From assembly GCF_024198235.1 (NCBI RefSeq), contig NZ_JAKCFB010000021.1:101775-165774 (forward strand): a stretch of DNA of 64,000 bases, given 5' to 3'. Position 1 is the stretch's first letter. Each line of letters opens with the position of its first letter. The translations under genes were made by a program, and so were the position numbers. Below the pieces are notes generated by a model. It worked only from the letters and a program-made list of their open reading frames with translations, made no database searches and was not told the origin of the DNA. The DNA comes from Myxococcus dinghuensis (GTDB lineage Bacteria > Myxococcota > Myxococcia > Myxococcales > Myxococcaceae). Shown here piece after piece: positions 27,014-36,001 of this stretch.

Positions 27014-28708
27014 ATGGTGTGGTCCTCGCGAGAGGAGTTGGTCGGTCGACTCGTCTCGTCTCTCGATGTGATTCCCGAAGTGGACGTCCGGGTGCGGGTC
27101 GTCCGGCTCATCGGTCGCTTCGCCAGGGGCCCCGAGCGACACGCCATCCTGCGCTCCATCCTCCTCGACGCGCGGCAGCCGCCAGACGTGCGAGAGCAGG
27201 CCGTCGTCGCCACCTGGACGGACGCGCACCGGTTGACGTTGTCCCGGGAGGAGCTGGTCCGGCTCGCGCACGAAGGAGGCCGGCGTGAGCCGCCGCTCTC
27301 CGCCCCCGGGCGCCTCCCGTTGACGCTCTCCCTCGTGTTCTTCGCCATCGCGCTCGAGCCGGAGGCCGAGGCGTTCGCCGGGGAGCTGTTGCGGCACCAG
27401 CCACCGGAGGTCCGGACGAGTCTCCTGACGAACCTGCTACCCGGAGCGCTCACGCCCAGGCTCGTGGAGGCCGTGTTCCGGCAGTGGTGGGACGAGGACC
27501 GTCCGAGGCTCGAGGCGTCGGGGACGGAGGGTGACGCCGATTCGATGGGCTTCGTCGCGCGTGCGCAACGACATCGCCCGGGCGTGTGGGACCTGCTGGT
27601 CCGGTGGGCCCGTCGCCTCGAGGTGACGCCCCTGCGCTCCTGGGTCTTGCACCCGCTGTCGGCCGACGAGCAGCGCCGGCTGCTGCGGTCCCATCCGGAC
27701 CTCCATCGGAGAGGGGTGGAGGCGTTGCTGCTGCCCCTCGAGGACCTGCTCGAGGCGCGCGGGGAGGCGGGGCTCTTGAAGGTCCTGGGTGCGCACCTCC
27801 ACACGGACAGCCAGGCGTGGAAGCTGGGCGCGGGGCTCGTGCCGCATCCGGAGCCACTGGACGCGGCCGTGTCGCTCCTCGCGACGTGGCCCGGGGCGCG
27901 CAAGCTGTTCCATCAGCGCCTCTCCTCCTTCGCCGTGGCCACGCCGACACGGCGGCTCCTGGTGCGGGCCCTGTTCGAGCACGACCGCCCCATGGCCTTG
28001 CGCTGGGCGCTCGTCGCCGAGCGCTACCCGGACAACCTCCCGCTCGTGGGAGAGGTGCTCCGGCTCGCCGCGCGCGCGCCGATGGCGGATGACCGCTCCT
28101 TCTTCCTGCGCTGGCTCCACGCGGAGGGCGCGTGGCTCCAGGCGTGGGCCCTGGAGGGGCTGCTGGGACTCGAGGAGTCCGGTGAGGCATGGCGCGCGCG
28201 GCTCCAGGTGCTGCTGCGTTCGGACCACCCGCGGGTCCAGCTCCGCGCGGCCACGGGGCTGGTCCGCGAGGGCATTCATGACGGACTGGCGTTGCTGCGA
28301 CAGACCGCCGCCGGGTCCGCCGACCCGCTCCTGCGCGCCGAGGCCATCCACTGGCTGGGCCTGGTGGACGCCGAGGCGAGCCGTCCCCTCCTCCATCGGG
28401 CGGTCGTGGCGCCGCGTCTCCCCCGTCGCGACGAAGACCTCTACATCAGGGGCGCGGCGCGTACGGACCTGGTGCCCGCGCCCGAGGCCGAGGAGGCTGC
28501 GTGCGTGCTCGACCGCTTGGGTGCGCCGGGAGACCTCGCGCATCTGCTGGAGGCGCGGCTCCGCGGCACCTGTGACTCGGTGTTCGACGACGCGCTGGCG
28601 CACCAGCTCGACCGCGAGGAGGGACATGCCGCTCCTCCGGCTCCGCGTTCATGGGCGCCACGGGGCGGGTGGAACGAAGGCCCCGCGTCCGACGACGACT
28701 TCCCTTGA
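27014..28708 (+). CDS. HEAT-repeat-like protein of unknown function
   Basis: A 564-residue alpha-helical protein. Throughout there are paired helices with the HEAT-like rhythm of Leu/Ala and Arg/Asp (VDVRVRVVRLIGRFARGPER, WLQAWALEGLLGLEESGEAW, RVQLRAATGLVREGIHDGLA, RAEAIHWLGLVDAEASRPLL). No signal peptide or membrane helix; probably a cytoplasmic scaffold. The start is uncertain: ATG 27014 is used, while TTG at 26906 or a GTG near 26996 would extend it. The C-terminus is Pro/Asp-rich and disordered. About 200 bases separate it from the ABC permease gene. No partner gene identified. Confidence 0.6.
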   Translation: MVWSSREELVGRLVSSLDVIPEVDVRVRVVRLIGRFARGPERHAILRSILLDARQPPDVREQAVVATWTDAHRLTLSREELVRLAHEGGRREPPLSAPGRLPLTLSLVFFAIALEPEAEAFAGELLRHQPPEVRTSLLTNLLPGALTPRLVEAVFRQWWDEDRPRLEASGTEGDADSMGFVARAQRHRPGVWDLLVRWARRLEVTPLRSWVLHPLSADEQRRLLRSHPDLHRRGVEALLLPLEDLLEARGEAGLLKVLGAHLHTDSQAWKLGAGLVPHPEPLDAAVSLLATWPGARKLFHQRLSSFAVATPTRRLLVRALFEHDRPMALRWALVAERYPDNLPLVGEVLRLAARAPMADDRSFFLRWLHAEGAWLQAWALEGLLGLEESGEAWRARLQVLLRSDHPRVQLRAATGLVREGIHDGLALLRQTAAGSADPLLRAEAIHWLGLVDAEASRPLLHRAVVAPRLPRRDEDLYIRGAARTDLVPAPEAEEAACVLDRLGAPGDLAHLLEARLRGTCDSVFDDALAHQLDREEGHAAPPAPRSWAPRGGWNEGPASDDDFP

Positions 28709-28909
28709 GGGCCCCGAAGCCCGCTGGGCATGGGCTCGGGTGCGGCTCACGGGAGGCCCTGGCATTCCACGCGTGGGACGGAGCAATCCCGGAAGCGGCC
28801 AGTCGTGTCACGGCGGTGTGGATTCGCTCCTGTCACGGGTGTGCATGACCCGTGGCACGCTTCTTCCAGTCCCGCGCGGCGGCGACGGACTGGGAGCGAG
28901 GAGCGCGGA

Positions 28910-31372
28910 ATGGTGGCGGTGACTCTGGCGGGACTCTGGCAGGACCTGCGACATGCCGCGCGCGGCCTGCGTCGGGCGCCGGGCTTCACGTGGGTGGCGG
29001 TGGGGGTGTTGGCGTTGGGGATTGGCGCCAACGTCAGCTTCTTCACCGTGCTGAACGCCGTGTTGCTGCGGCCCTTGCCCTATCCGTCGTCGGAGCAGTT
29101 GGTCGTCGTGCAGCAGGCGCGCTCGGGAGAGGTGGGGGGCGTGTCCTATCCCCACCTGTTGGACTGGCGCGCGGGCACGACGTCCTTCGAGCGGCTCGCG
29201 GTGTATCAACCCAACAGCTTCACGATGACGGGCGCGGGGGAGGCCACGCGTGTCTCGGGTGTCATCGCGTCCGCGGACCTGTTCCCGTTGCTGGGCGTCG
29301 CTCCCACGCTCGGGCGCACCTTCTGGCCGGAGGAGGATCGGCTGGGGGCCAGTCGCGACGGCGTGAGTCCGGTGGTGCTCAGCCACGCCTTCTGGCTGAG
29401 GCACTTCCCTGGCGCGACGGGGGGAGACCCGCGCGTGTTGGGGCGCGTGGTGCGCTTGGATGACCGCCCCTTCACCGTGGTGGGCGTCATGCCGGAGGGC
29501 TTCTCGTTCCCCCTCCAGCGCGAGCCGGTGGACGTCTGGGTGAGCGTGGCGGTGGACGCGGAGCCGAGCGTGTACGGTGGCACCATCCCCACCAGTCGCG
29601 GCTACATGCGCTACGAGGCGGCCATCGGGAGGCTGAAGCCGGGGGCCTCCGTGGAGTCGGCGCGGGCCGAACTGGACACGCTGGCGGCGGGACTGGCGCG
29701 TGAGCACGCGGGCGCCACGACCTATGACCAGGTGCGGCTGACGCCCGCGCTGGAGCGGCTGGTCGGGGGCGTGCGCCCGGTGCTGTGGCTGTTGTTCGCC
29801 GCGGTGGCCACGGTGTTGCTCATCGGCTGCGTCAACGTGGCCAACCTGATGCTCACCCGCGCCACCGTGCGTCGGCGCGAGGTGGCGGTGCGGCGCGCGC
29901 TGGGGGCCAGCCGGGGCCGCGTGGTCCAGTGGCTGCTCGCGGAGAGCTTCCTCCTGTCGTTCATGGGGGGCGTGGCGGGCCTGCTGGTCTCCGTATGGAC
30001 CACGCAGTTGCTCTTGGCGCTGGTGCCGCCGGACGTGCCTCGGTTGGAGACGGTCGGGGTCGACGGCGTGGTGCTGGCCTTCACCGCGCTGCTGTCGGTG
30101 CTGACGGCCCTGGGCTGTGGCCTGTTGCCCGCGCTGGGCGGGACGGAGTGGGCACTGCACGCGGCGCTCAAGGGGGCCGCGTTCTCCGGGAGCCGTTCGG
30201 GGTTGCGCCTGCGAGGGCTGCTCGTGGTGGCGCAGACGGCGTTCGCGTTGGTGTTGATGGTGGGCGCGGCGCTGCTCGTCAACAGCCTGGTGCGGCTGAC
30301 ACGGGTGGACCCCGGGTTCGAGGCGCGCGGGCTGCTCACGGTCGCCCTGGACCTGCCGGCCTCGCGCTATCCCATGTCCTCCGCCCGGGTTTCCGACTTC
30401 TATGCGTCCCTGGAGGAGCGGCTGCGGGGGTTGCCCGGCGTCCTCTCCGTGAGCACCGCGGAGGTGCTGCCGTTGAGCGGGCGCGACAACGACACCCGTG
30501 TCCAGGTCGAGGGACTGCCCCCGACGCAGGAGAGCGCGCGCCTGCGCTTCGTGGGCCTGGACTACTTCCGGACGCTGGGGATTCCCCTGGTGACGGGGCG
30601 CGACTTCGCGGTGAGCGACGACCGGACGTCCGTGCCGGTGGTGGTGGTGAACGAGGCCTTCGCGCGTCACTTCCTCGAGGGGCGCACCGCGCTGGGGCAG
30701 CGGGTGAAGCTGGGCTGGGGAGGGGACGCGGCCAAGGAAGTCGTGGGGGTCGTGAGGGATGTCCGGCACTCCAGCCTGGGCGCCGCGCCAACGCCCGAGG
30801 TGTACGTGCCCCACACGCAGTTCCCCCTCAACGCGTTGACGCTCATCCTGCGCACCTCGCGCGAGCCGCTGTCGCTGGTCTCCTCGGTGCGCGCGGAGGT
30901 GCGCGCCCTGGACGCGGGAGTCCCCCTGTCGGGCATCGAGACGGTGGATGCCTTCATCGATGCGGGCCTGCTCCCCCAGCGCTTCGTGACGCTGCTCCTG
31001 GGCCTCTTCGCCGGTGTCGCGTTGGTGCTGACCCTGCTCGGGCTCGCCAGCGTGATGGCGTACACGGTGGCGCAGCGGACGCATGAGCTGGGGGTGCGTG
31101 CGGCGCTCGGGGCCCGGCCCGGGGAGGTCCTGCGCCTGGTCCTGTGGCAGGGCGTGCGGCGCACGTGCGTGGGGCTCGGGCTGGGGCTGGTGGGGGCACG
31201 GGGCCTCACGCACCTGCTGGGGCGGTGGCTGTATGGCGTCACCGCGAACGACCCGTGGACCTTCGTGGGCGTCACGCTCCTGCTGGCCGCCGCGTCGCTG
31301 GGGGCCTGCTACCTGCCGGCCCGCCGCGCCACGCGCATCTCCCCGCTGCAAGCCCTGCGCGCGGAATCATGA
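28910..31372 (+). CDS. ADOP-type ABC permease (duplicated MacB/FtsX domains)
   Basis: An 820-residue inner-membrane protein of the MacB/FtsX superfamily, of the orphan 'ADOP' type. It starts with the family signature LWQDLRHAARGLRRAPGFT and a first transmembrane helix, then a periplasmic MacB_PCD domain. Three membrane helices follow (LLFAAVATVLLIGCVNVANL and following), then a linker, a second MacB_PCD domain (GLLTVALDLPASRYPM) and the C-terminal FtsX helices with ALGARPGEVL and PARRATRISPLQALRAE. GAGGAG precedes the ATG at 28910. No ATPase or membrane-fusion gene is adjacent, as usual for this family. Substrate unknown; lipoprotein or peptide export is often inferred. Confidence 0.9.
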   Translation: MVAVTLAGLWQDLRHAARGLRRAPGFTWVAVGVLALGIGANVSFFTVLNAVLLRPLPYPSSEQLVVVQQARSGEVGGVSYPHLLDWRAGTTSFERLAVYQPNSFTMTGAGEATRVSGVIASADLFPLLGVAPTLGRTFWPEEDRLGASRDGVSPVVLSHAFWLRHFPGATGGDPRVLGRVVRLDDRPFTVVGVMPEGFSFPLQREPVDVWVSVAVDAEPSVYGGTIPTSRGYMRYEAAIGRLKPGASVESARAELDTLAAGLAREHAGATTYDQVRLTPALERLVGGVRPVLWLLFAAVATVLLIGCVNVANLMLTRATVRRREVAVRRALGASRGRVVQWLLAESFLLSFMGGVAGLLVSVWTTQLLLALVPPDVPRLETVGVDGVVLAFTALLSVLTALGCGLLPALGGTEWALHAALKGAAFSGSRSGLRLRGLLVVAQTAFALVLMVGAALLVNSLVRLTRVDPGFEARGLLTVALDLPASRYPMSSARVSDFYASLEERLRGLPGVLSVSTAEVLPLSGRDNDTRVQVEGLPPTQESARLRFVGLDYFRTLGIPLVTGRDFAVSDDRTSVPVVVVNEAFARHFLEGRTALGQRVKLGWGGDAAKEVVGVVRDVRHSSLGAAPTPEVYVPHTQFPLNALTLILRTSREPLSLVSSVRAEVRALDAGVPLSGIETVDAFIDAGLLPQRFVTLLLGLFAGVALVLTLLGLASVMAYTVAQRTHELGVRAALGARPGEVLRLVLWQGVRRTCVGLGLGLVGARGLTHLLGRWLYGVTANDPWTFVGVTLLLAAASLGACYLPARRATRISPLQALRAES

Positions 31373-31496
31373 GGGGGGCCGGGGGGCTCCTGTCGACAGG
31401 CGCGGTCCCGGCGGTGACGGGCAGGACCCGCGATGGAGGGAAATCGCGCCGCGTGTCGGGCGTTGAGGAGTCAGGCCCTTGTCCTGGATGGCTCCC

Positions 31497-33107
31497 ATGT
31501 CCCGTCGCCCGCTGTCCGTCGTACTGATGCTCCTCCTGCCCGTGCTGGCCTCCGCCGCATCTCCGGAGGCGGAGCGTTGGTGGGGCCACGTCCGGGTGCT
31601 CGCGGACGACGCGATGGAAGGGCGGGAGACGGGCAGCGAGGGGTACCAGAAGGCCGCGAACTACGTGGTGGAGCAGCTCTCGGCGATGGGAATCCAGCCG
31701 GGCGCCGGGGCGGGGTACTCCCAGGAGGTGGAGCTGGTCTCGCGGCGGCTGGTGGACGCGAGCTCCCGGCTGGCGCTCCGCCGAGGCGGACGGCGCATCC
31801 CCCTGGTCATCGGCCGCGAGGCGTTCATCAGCGCGCGGCTGGGGGAGTCGGGGCAGGTAGACGCCCCGCTGGTGTTCGTGGGGTATGGCCTGTCGATTCC
31901 CGAGGCGGGCCATGACGACTTCGCGGGGCTGGACGTCCGGGGGAAGGTGGCCGTCTTCCTCTACGGAGGACCCGCCCACATCTCCGGTCCGCTCGTCGCC
32001 CACCACGGCTCGCTCGAGGAGCGGGTCAAGGTGCTGCGAGAGGCGGGCGCGGTGGGCATCATGATGTTGATGCACCCGAAGAAGGAGGAGATGCCCTGGG
32101 CGCGCATCGCCTCGTCGCGGTTCGAACCCGCCATGACCTTCGCCGACCCGTCACTGATAGAAGACGGAGGGCTGAAGATCGGCGTGGTCTTCGACAACCG
32201 CCACGCCGAGAAGCTGTTCGCGGGCGCGCCGCACACCTTCAAGGAGGTGCTGGCGAAGGCGGATGCGAACCAGCCGCTCCCTCGCTTCGAGCTGCCCACC
32301 CGGCTGGAGGCGCGGGCCGAGTGGACGCAGGCTCCGGTGAGGTCCTCCAACGTCGTGGGCCTGCTGCCTGGCAGTGATGCCACGCTGGCGAAGGAGTACG
32401 TCGTGCTCACCGCGCACCTGGACCACATCGGGGTCGGGGTGCCGGTGAAGGGGGACGCCATCTTCAATGGCGCCATGGACAACGCGACGGGCGTGGCCGC
32501 GGTGCTGGAGGTGGCGCGGACCCTCCAGGCGTTGAAGCCGAAGCGCTCCGTGCTCTTCCTGCTGGTGACGGGCGAGGAGAAGGGCCTGCTGGGGTCGCGC
32601 TACTTCGCCGCGAAGCCGACGGTGCCCCTGTCCTCCATCGTCGCCAACTTCAACCTGGACATGTTCCTGCCGCTGTTCCCGCTCACCCGCATGGTGGCGA
32701 TGGGGCAGGAGGAGTCCTCGCTGGAGGCGCCACTCCAGCAGGTGGCCGCCGCCCATGGCGTGACGCTGGTCCCGGACCCCGAGCCCGACCGCATGCTGTT
32801 CATCCGCAGCGACCAGTACGCCTTCATCCGCAAGGGCGTGCCCGCCTTGTTCTTCAAGTTCGGCCACGCGCCGGGCTCTCCCGAGGCGCGCGTGCTCCAG
32901 ACCTGGAGCACCCGGCACTACCACGCGCCCTCCGATGACGTGCGCCAACCCATGGACCGGGAGGCGGCGGCGAAGTTCGTCCGGTTGCTCGCGGACCTCT
33001 CCCTCACCGTGGCGAACACGCCCGAGCGCCCGCATTGGAACGAGCGCAGCTTCTTCCGGAGGTTCGCCTCGGCGGCGGTGGAGGAGGCGGGGCCGAGGAC
33101 GCCGTGA
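31497..33107 (+). CDS. Secreted M28-family metallopeptidase with PA domain
   Basis: A 536-residue zinc aminopeptidase-type enzyme. Signal peptide MSRRPLSVVLMLLLPVLASAA from the ATG at 31497 (upstream ATG 31488 and TTG 31479 are alternatives). A protease-associated (PA) insert lies at about 130-260 (DAPLVFVGYGLSIPEAGHDD, AGLDVRGKVAVFLYGGP). The M28 core carries the usual zinc ligands: AHLDHIG (His, Asp), GAMDNATG (bridging Asp), TGEEKGLLGS (Glu-Glu pair), NLDMF (Asp) and RHYHAPSDD (His). Length and order match bacterial PA-M28 peptidases. Probably releases amino acids from peptides outside the cell or in the periplasm. About 120 bases after the permease gene. Confidence 0.92.
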   Translation: MSRRPLSVVLMLLLPVLASAASPEAERWWGHVRVLADDAMEGRETGSEGYQKAANYVVEQLSAMGIQPGAGAGYSQEVELVSRRLVDASSRLALRRGGRRIPLVIGREAFISARLGESGQVDAPLVFVGYGLSIPEAGHDDFAGLDVRGKVAVFLYGGPAHISGPLVAHHGSLEERVKVLREAGAVGIMMLMHPKKEEMPWARIASSRFEPAMTFADPSLIEDGGLKIGVVFDNRHAEKLFAGAPHTFKEVLAKADANQPLPRFELPTRLEARAEWTQAPVRSSNVVGLLPGSDATLAKEYVVLTAHLDHIGVGVPVKGDAIFNGAMDNATGVAAVLEVARTLQALKPKRSVLFLLVTGEEKGLLGSRYFAAKPTVPLSSIVANFNLDMFLPLFPLTRMVAMGQEESSLEAPLQQVAAAHGVTLVPDPEPDRMLFIRSDQYAFIRKGVPALFFKFGHAPGSPEARVLQTWSTRHYHAPSDDVRQPMDREAAAKFVRLLADLSLTVANTPERPHWNERSFFRRFASAAVEEAGPRTP

Positions 33108-33281
33108 GTCGTCTGGTGAGGACGGGAAGCCACTCCAGTACAGGACCGTGGAGCCTCGATAGACGGGGGGATTCACGAAGCCGTCCTTGCTGCTCGGGTT
33201 CACTGCCGACCTGGCGGAGCGTGGTGTCCAGCGCGCGAGGAGTAGCACTCCTGCCAGCACGGCCCTTCGAGCCGCGGTTCT

Positions 33282-34160
33282 TCATGGGGTGCGCCCGCTG
33301 GGACCGGCATCCGTGACCACGGGCCGCGCGGAGGGCAGACCCCACTCACTCCACGAGCCATCATAGACTGCAAGCGCCGGGTAGCCGGCCAGTTCGGCGG
33401 CCAGGGTCAGGATGCAGGCTGTCACTCCCGAGCCACAGCTGAAGATGAGCTTCTGCTGACGCCCCGCTTTTGACGCGAAGATCGCTGCGAGCTCCTCCGC
33501 GGTGCGCATCCGGCCGTTTGCCTGGACCTGACCGAAGTGGAGGTTCACGGCATTGGGCATATGGCCGGGACGCAGCCCGGCACGTGGCTCGGGTTCGCGG
33601 CCCAGGAACCGTCCCTCCGAGCGCGCATCGAGAACGACATACCGCGGGTCCGACAGCGCGGCTTCCACATGTTCGGCGTCACAAAACAGCCCCGGGTGCG
33701 GCTGTGCAACGAAGTCCCCGGGCTCGACGGGGGGTGTGCCGACCGGTTCCGTCGGCAGGTTGGCTTCGAGCCATGCGGGCAGGCCGCCATCAAGCACGGC
33801 CACCTGCTCGTGCCCCATGGCTTTGAACATCCACCAGGCACGAGGACTCGCGTAGACCCCCATCCGATCATGGATGACGAGCACGCTGTCGCGACGAACA
33901 CCTAGCGCGCGGACCTCGCGCTCGAACAACGCAGGAGGCGGCATCATGTGTGGCAGTGGGGTCTCCTGGTCGCAGATCCGCTTGTCGAAATCGAAGCTCC
34001 GCGTGCCAGGCACCTGCACGGAGCTCGCGGGGCTCGGGACCGAGGCGGCCGTCGTCGAGGGCTTCAGGCTGGCATCCAGCAGGATGAGCCGAGGGTGCCC
34101 CAGGTGCTCGGCCAGCCAATGGACGGACACGGTGGGGCCTGGCAATCGGAGCGAAGTCAT
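33282..34160 (-). CDS. sseA: 3-mercaptopyruvate/thiosulfate sulfurtransferase (two rhodanese domains)
   Basis: A 292-residue enzyme with two rhodanese folds. The N-terminal domain (about 10-140) lacks a catalytic Cys; the C-terminal domain (about 165-290) carries Cys242 in CGSGVTA, the loop form typical of mercaptopyruvate sulfurtransferases rather than CR[KF]GVTA thiosulfate enzymes. Other family segments: RPRAWWMFKAMGH-like APRAWWMFKAMG, VLDGGLPAWLEA, LDARSEGRFLGREPEPR and RPGHMPNAVNLHF. The ATG at 34160 (MTSLRLPGP) fits the family start. It moves sulfur from mercaptopyruvate to thiols or cyanide. Convergent with the M28 gene; no operon partner. Confidence 0.9.
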   Translation of the reverse strand: MTSLRLPGPTVSVHWLAEHLGHPRLILLDASLKPSTTAASVPSPASSVQVPGTRSFDFDKRICDQETPLPHMMPPPALFEREVRALGVRRDSVLVIHDRMGVYASPRAWWMFKAMGHEQVAVLDGGLPAWLEANLPTEPVGTPPVEPGDFVAQPHPGLFCDAEHVEAALSDPRYVVLDARSEGRFLGREPEPRAGLRPGHMPNAVNLHFGQVQANGRMRTAEELAAIFASKAGRQQKLIFSCGSGVTACILTLAAELAGYPALAVYDGSWSEWGLPSARPVVTDAGPSGRTP

Positions 34161-34503
34161 CCACTTTCCTTTGGATGGAGGTCCAGCCGCTGAGCCTAGT
34201 CCTCGACCCGGATGAAGTCTGCCGAACCTGCATGTTGGCCCCAGCAGGAGGGGCGGCATGCCGGGACCTGGAGTGACGTTGAAGGAGGCAGACGGGGCCG
34301 CGCTCGCCGTCCGCGCCTTCCCGGACCCGCGCGCCCGGTGCCCCTGCCGAACCAACAACACAAGATTCGGGGCTTGACCCTCCGACAAGGCCTCTCTTCT
34401 GTCGGGTGGATGACAGTTGAGCTGTCTTTGTGGGGCGCCTCGCCGGAGCCCCTTCGAGAGGCGCGCAGAATGCTTGCCGACTCCCTCACGAAAGGATGTC
34501 CCC
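34161..34503. other. Divergent intergenic region
   Basis: About 340 bases between sseA and a small lipoprotein gene. I see no supported gene or RNA. An AAGGA at 34492-34496 is the lipoprotein ribosome-binding site. An AT-richer piece near 34350-34375 (AACAACACAAGATTCGG) may contain promoter elements. Confidence 0.35.
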
Positions 34504-34779
34504 ATGAAGCGTTGGTCCGCCGTTCTGCTGGCTGTGGTTGGACTGTCGTTGTCGGGATGTGGGCCCACGGAGACGGGCGCCGAGCCCACCGGACCCGTGG
34601 AGCAGTCCGAGGCCGGTCAGCCACTCACGCCCTGTCTGTCGTACTGTTATAGCTTCTGTGATGACGTGAACTGCCGGGCGAATTGCCGCGAGCAGTGCAG
34701 CCTGTGCGACGTGTGCTTCGAACTGTGCTTGTACAACGACCCGGGCTGCGCCACCTGCACGCCGCAGTGTGTCTTCTGA
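34504..34779 (+). CDS. Small, extremely Cys-rich lipoprotein
   Basis: A 91-residue lipoprotein with lipobox LSGC (Cys19), a spacer (TETGAEPTGPVEQSEAGQPL) and a 49-residue core containing 12 cysteines in close C-x2/3-C spacing. The core runs through CLSYCYSFC, CRANCREQCSLCDVC, CFELC and CATCTPQC. Such density suggests a disulfide knot or a metal-binding mini-protein exported across the envelope. A clear AAGGA ribosome-binding site precedes the ATG. It stands alone, with more than 300 bases on each side. The spacer shows the SEAGQPL variant of the motif shared by other small lipoproteins here. Confidence 0.8.
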   Translation: MKRWSAVLLAVVGLSLSGCGPTETGAEPTGPVEQSEAGQPLTPCLSYCYSFCDDVNCRANCREQCSLCDVCFELCLYNDPGCATCTPQCVF

Positions 34780-35311
34780 GTCGGTGGGAGCGCCGTCCCC
34801 CCACTGAATGATTCACGAGGCTTCCGGCGCGGACGTGTCCGTTCCGCCCGGGAGCGCGCGGACCAAGCGCCACGCGCCCCGGGCACCCGCGCCCGTCCAC
34901 GCCAGGGCATGGGTCCGGAAGCCATGGTGCCGGCCGGACACCCCGACCACGGGTCGTCGTCGCGGCCAAGCCGGATGCCGCGCCGCCGCTCGGGGCGGCC
35001 GTCGTCCCGCACCTCCCGTGGGCGGCGACCTCCACCAGGGGGCTCGTCAGACAGGCGCCCCATGATGCCTCGGGTGCCGGTGAGGCCCTTCCTGCGGGCA
35101 GGCGGTGACGCGCGGGTTGCGGCGGGCGCCGCTCACCCAGTAAAATGGAATTGACTGGAAATCACTCTTCTATGTCATCCGGTGTCACGGAAGTGAAACG
35201 GCACGTGTTGCCAGCCACCTGACCCGGGTCGGACTCCGAGCGGCGTCCCCTCATCGGCGTCGAGCCGCTCCGCGTCGCGACGTGCACCGGGTCGGTTCAT
35301 GGTGAACCGCC
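34780..35311. other. Intergenic region before the two-component system
   Basis: About 530 bases. The first about 350 are very GC-rich with only Arg/Pro/Gly shadow frames. An abrupt AT-richer zone at 35140-35210 (AAAATGGAATTGACTGGAAATC) is the likely promoter of the response-regulator gene. No tRNA or repeat seen. Confidence 0.4.
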
Positions 35312-36001
35312 TTGAAGCTCCTACTTGTCGAAGATGAAGAGGCGATGGTGCTCCTCCTGCGCCAGGGGTTGGAGGAGGAGGGCCATGAGGTGCTCGTCTG
35401 CGACAGCGGTCGAATCACGCTGTCACAGGACGAGCTTTCGCATCACGACGTCATCCTCCTGGACTGGTCCCTGCCCGGGCAGGACGGAGTCTCCGTCCTC
35501 AAGCAGTGGCGCGAGTCGGGGTTGCAGACGCCGGTGCTGATGTTGACCGCCCGGGGGACCACCGGGGAGAAGGTGACGGGGTTGCGCGCGGGCGCGGACG
35601 ACTACCTGGTGAAGCCGTTCGACTTCGAGGAGCTGCTCGCCCGGCTGGAGGCCCTGCACCGTCGGGACGAGCAGCACGGGGGGCCCGTGAGGATGGGCAC
35701 GGTGGTGCTGGACTCGCGTCGCAGGGTGCTGCGGCGCGGAGGCCAGGAGGAGCCGCTCACCGCGCGCGAGTTCTCGCTCATGCTGTCGCTGGCGCGTCAG
35801 CCGGGCACCCCGCAGGCGCGCGCGCGCTTGATGACGCAGTCCTGGGGACCGGACTTCGAGGGCAGCCCCAACGTGCTGGAGGTGTACGTGGGCTACCTGC
35901 GCACGAAGCTGGAGCGGCTGGGCGCCGGGGACGTCACCATCCGGGCCGTGCGCGGCGTGGGCTACACCCTGCTCGTCGAGCAGGGGCCGCGCGGGTCATG
36001 A
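35312..36001 (+). CDS. OmpR/PhoB-family response regulator
   Basis: A 229-residue two-component regulator. The receiver domain (1-115) has the acidic pair in LLVEDEE, phospho-acceptor Asp51 in DVILLDWSLPGQDG, Thr/Ala in MLTARG and Lys101 in DDYLVKPF. The winged-helix DNA-binding domain (about 125-222) contains LTAREFSLMLSLARQPGTPQ and the recognition region NVLEVYVGYLRTKLERLG, then RAVRGVGYTL. The start is a TTG at 35312; upstream ATG and GTG codons are out of frame. It overlaps the histidine-kinase gene by four bases (ATGA), so the pair is translationally coupled. Confidence 0.93.
   Translation: MKLLLVEDEEAMVLLLRQGLEEEGHEVLVCDSGRITLSQDELSHHDVILLDWSLPGQDGVSVLKQWRESGLQTPVLMLTARGTTGEKVTGLRAGADDYLVKPFDFEELLARLEALHRRDEQHGGPVRMGTVVLDSRRRVLRRGGQEEPLTAREFSLMLSLARQPGTPQARARLMTQSWGPDFEGSPNVLEVYVGYLRTKLERLGAGDVTIRAVRGVGYTLLVEQGPRGS

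Noticed and set aside
28808..31351. 847-codon minus-strand frame opposite the ADOP permease
   Set aside because: Gln/His/Arg-rich composition typical of antisense frames in GC-rich genes; the plus-strand frame carries all family motifs.
34850..35065. Short frames between the small lipoprotein and the response regulator
   Set aside because: Pro/Arg/Gly-rich with no start context or motif; judged non-coding.
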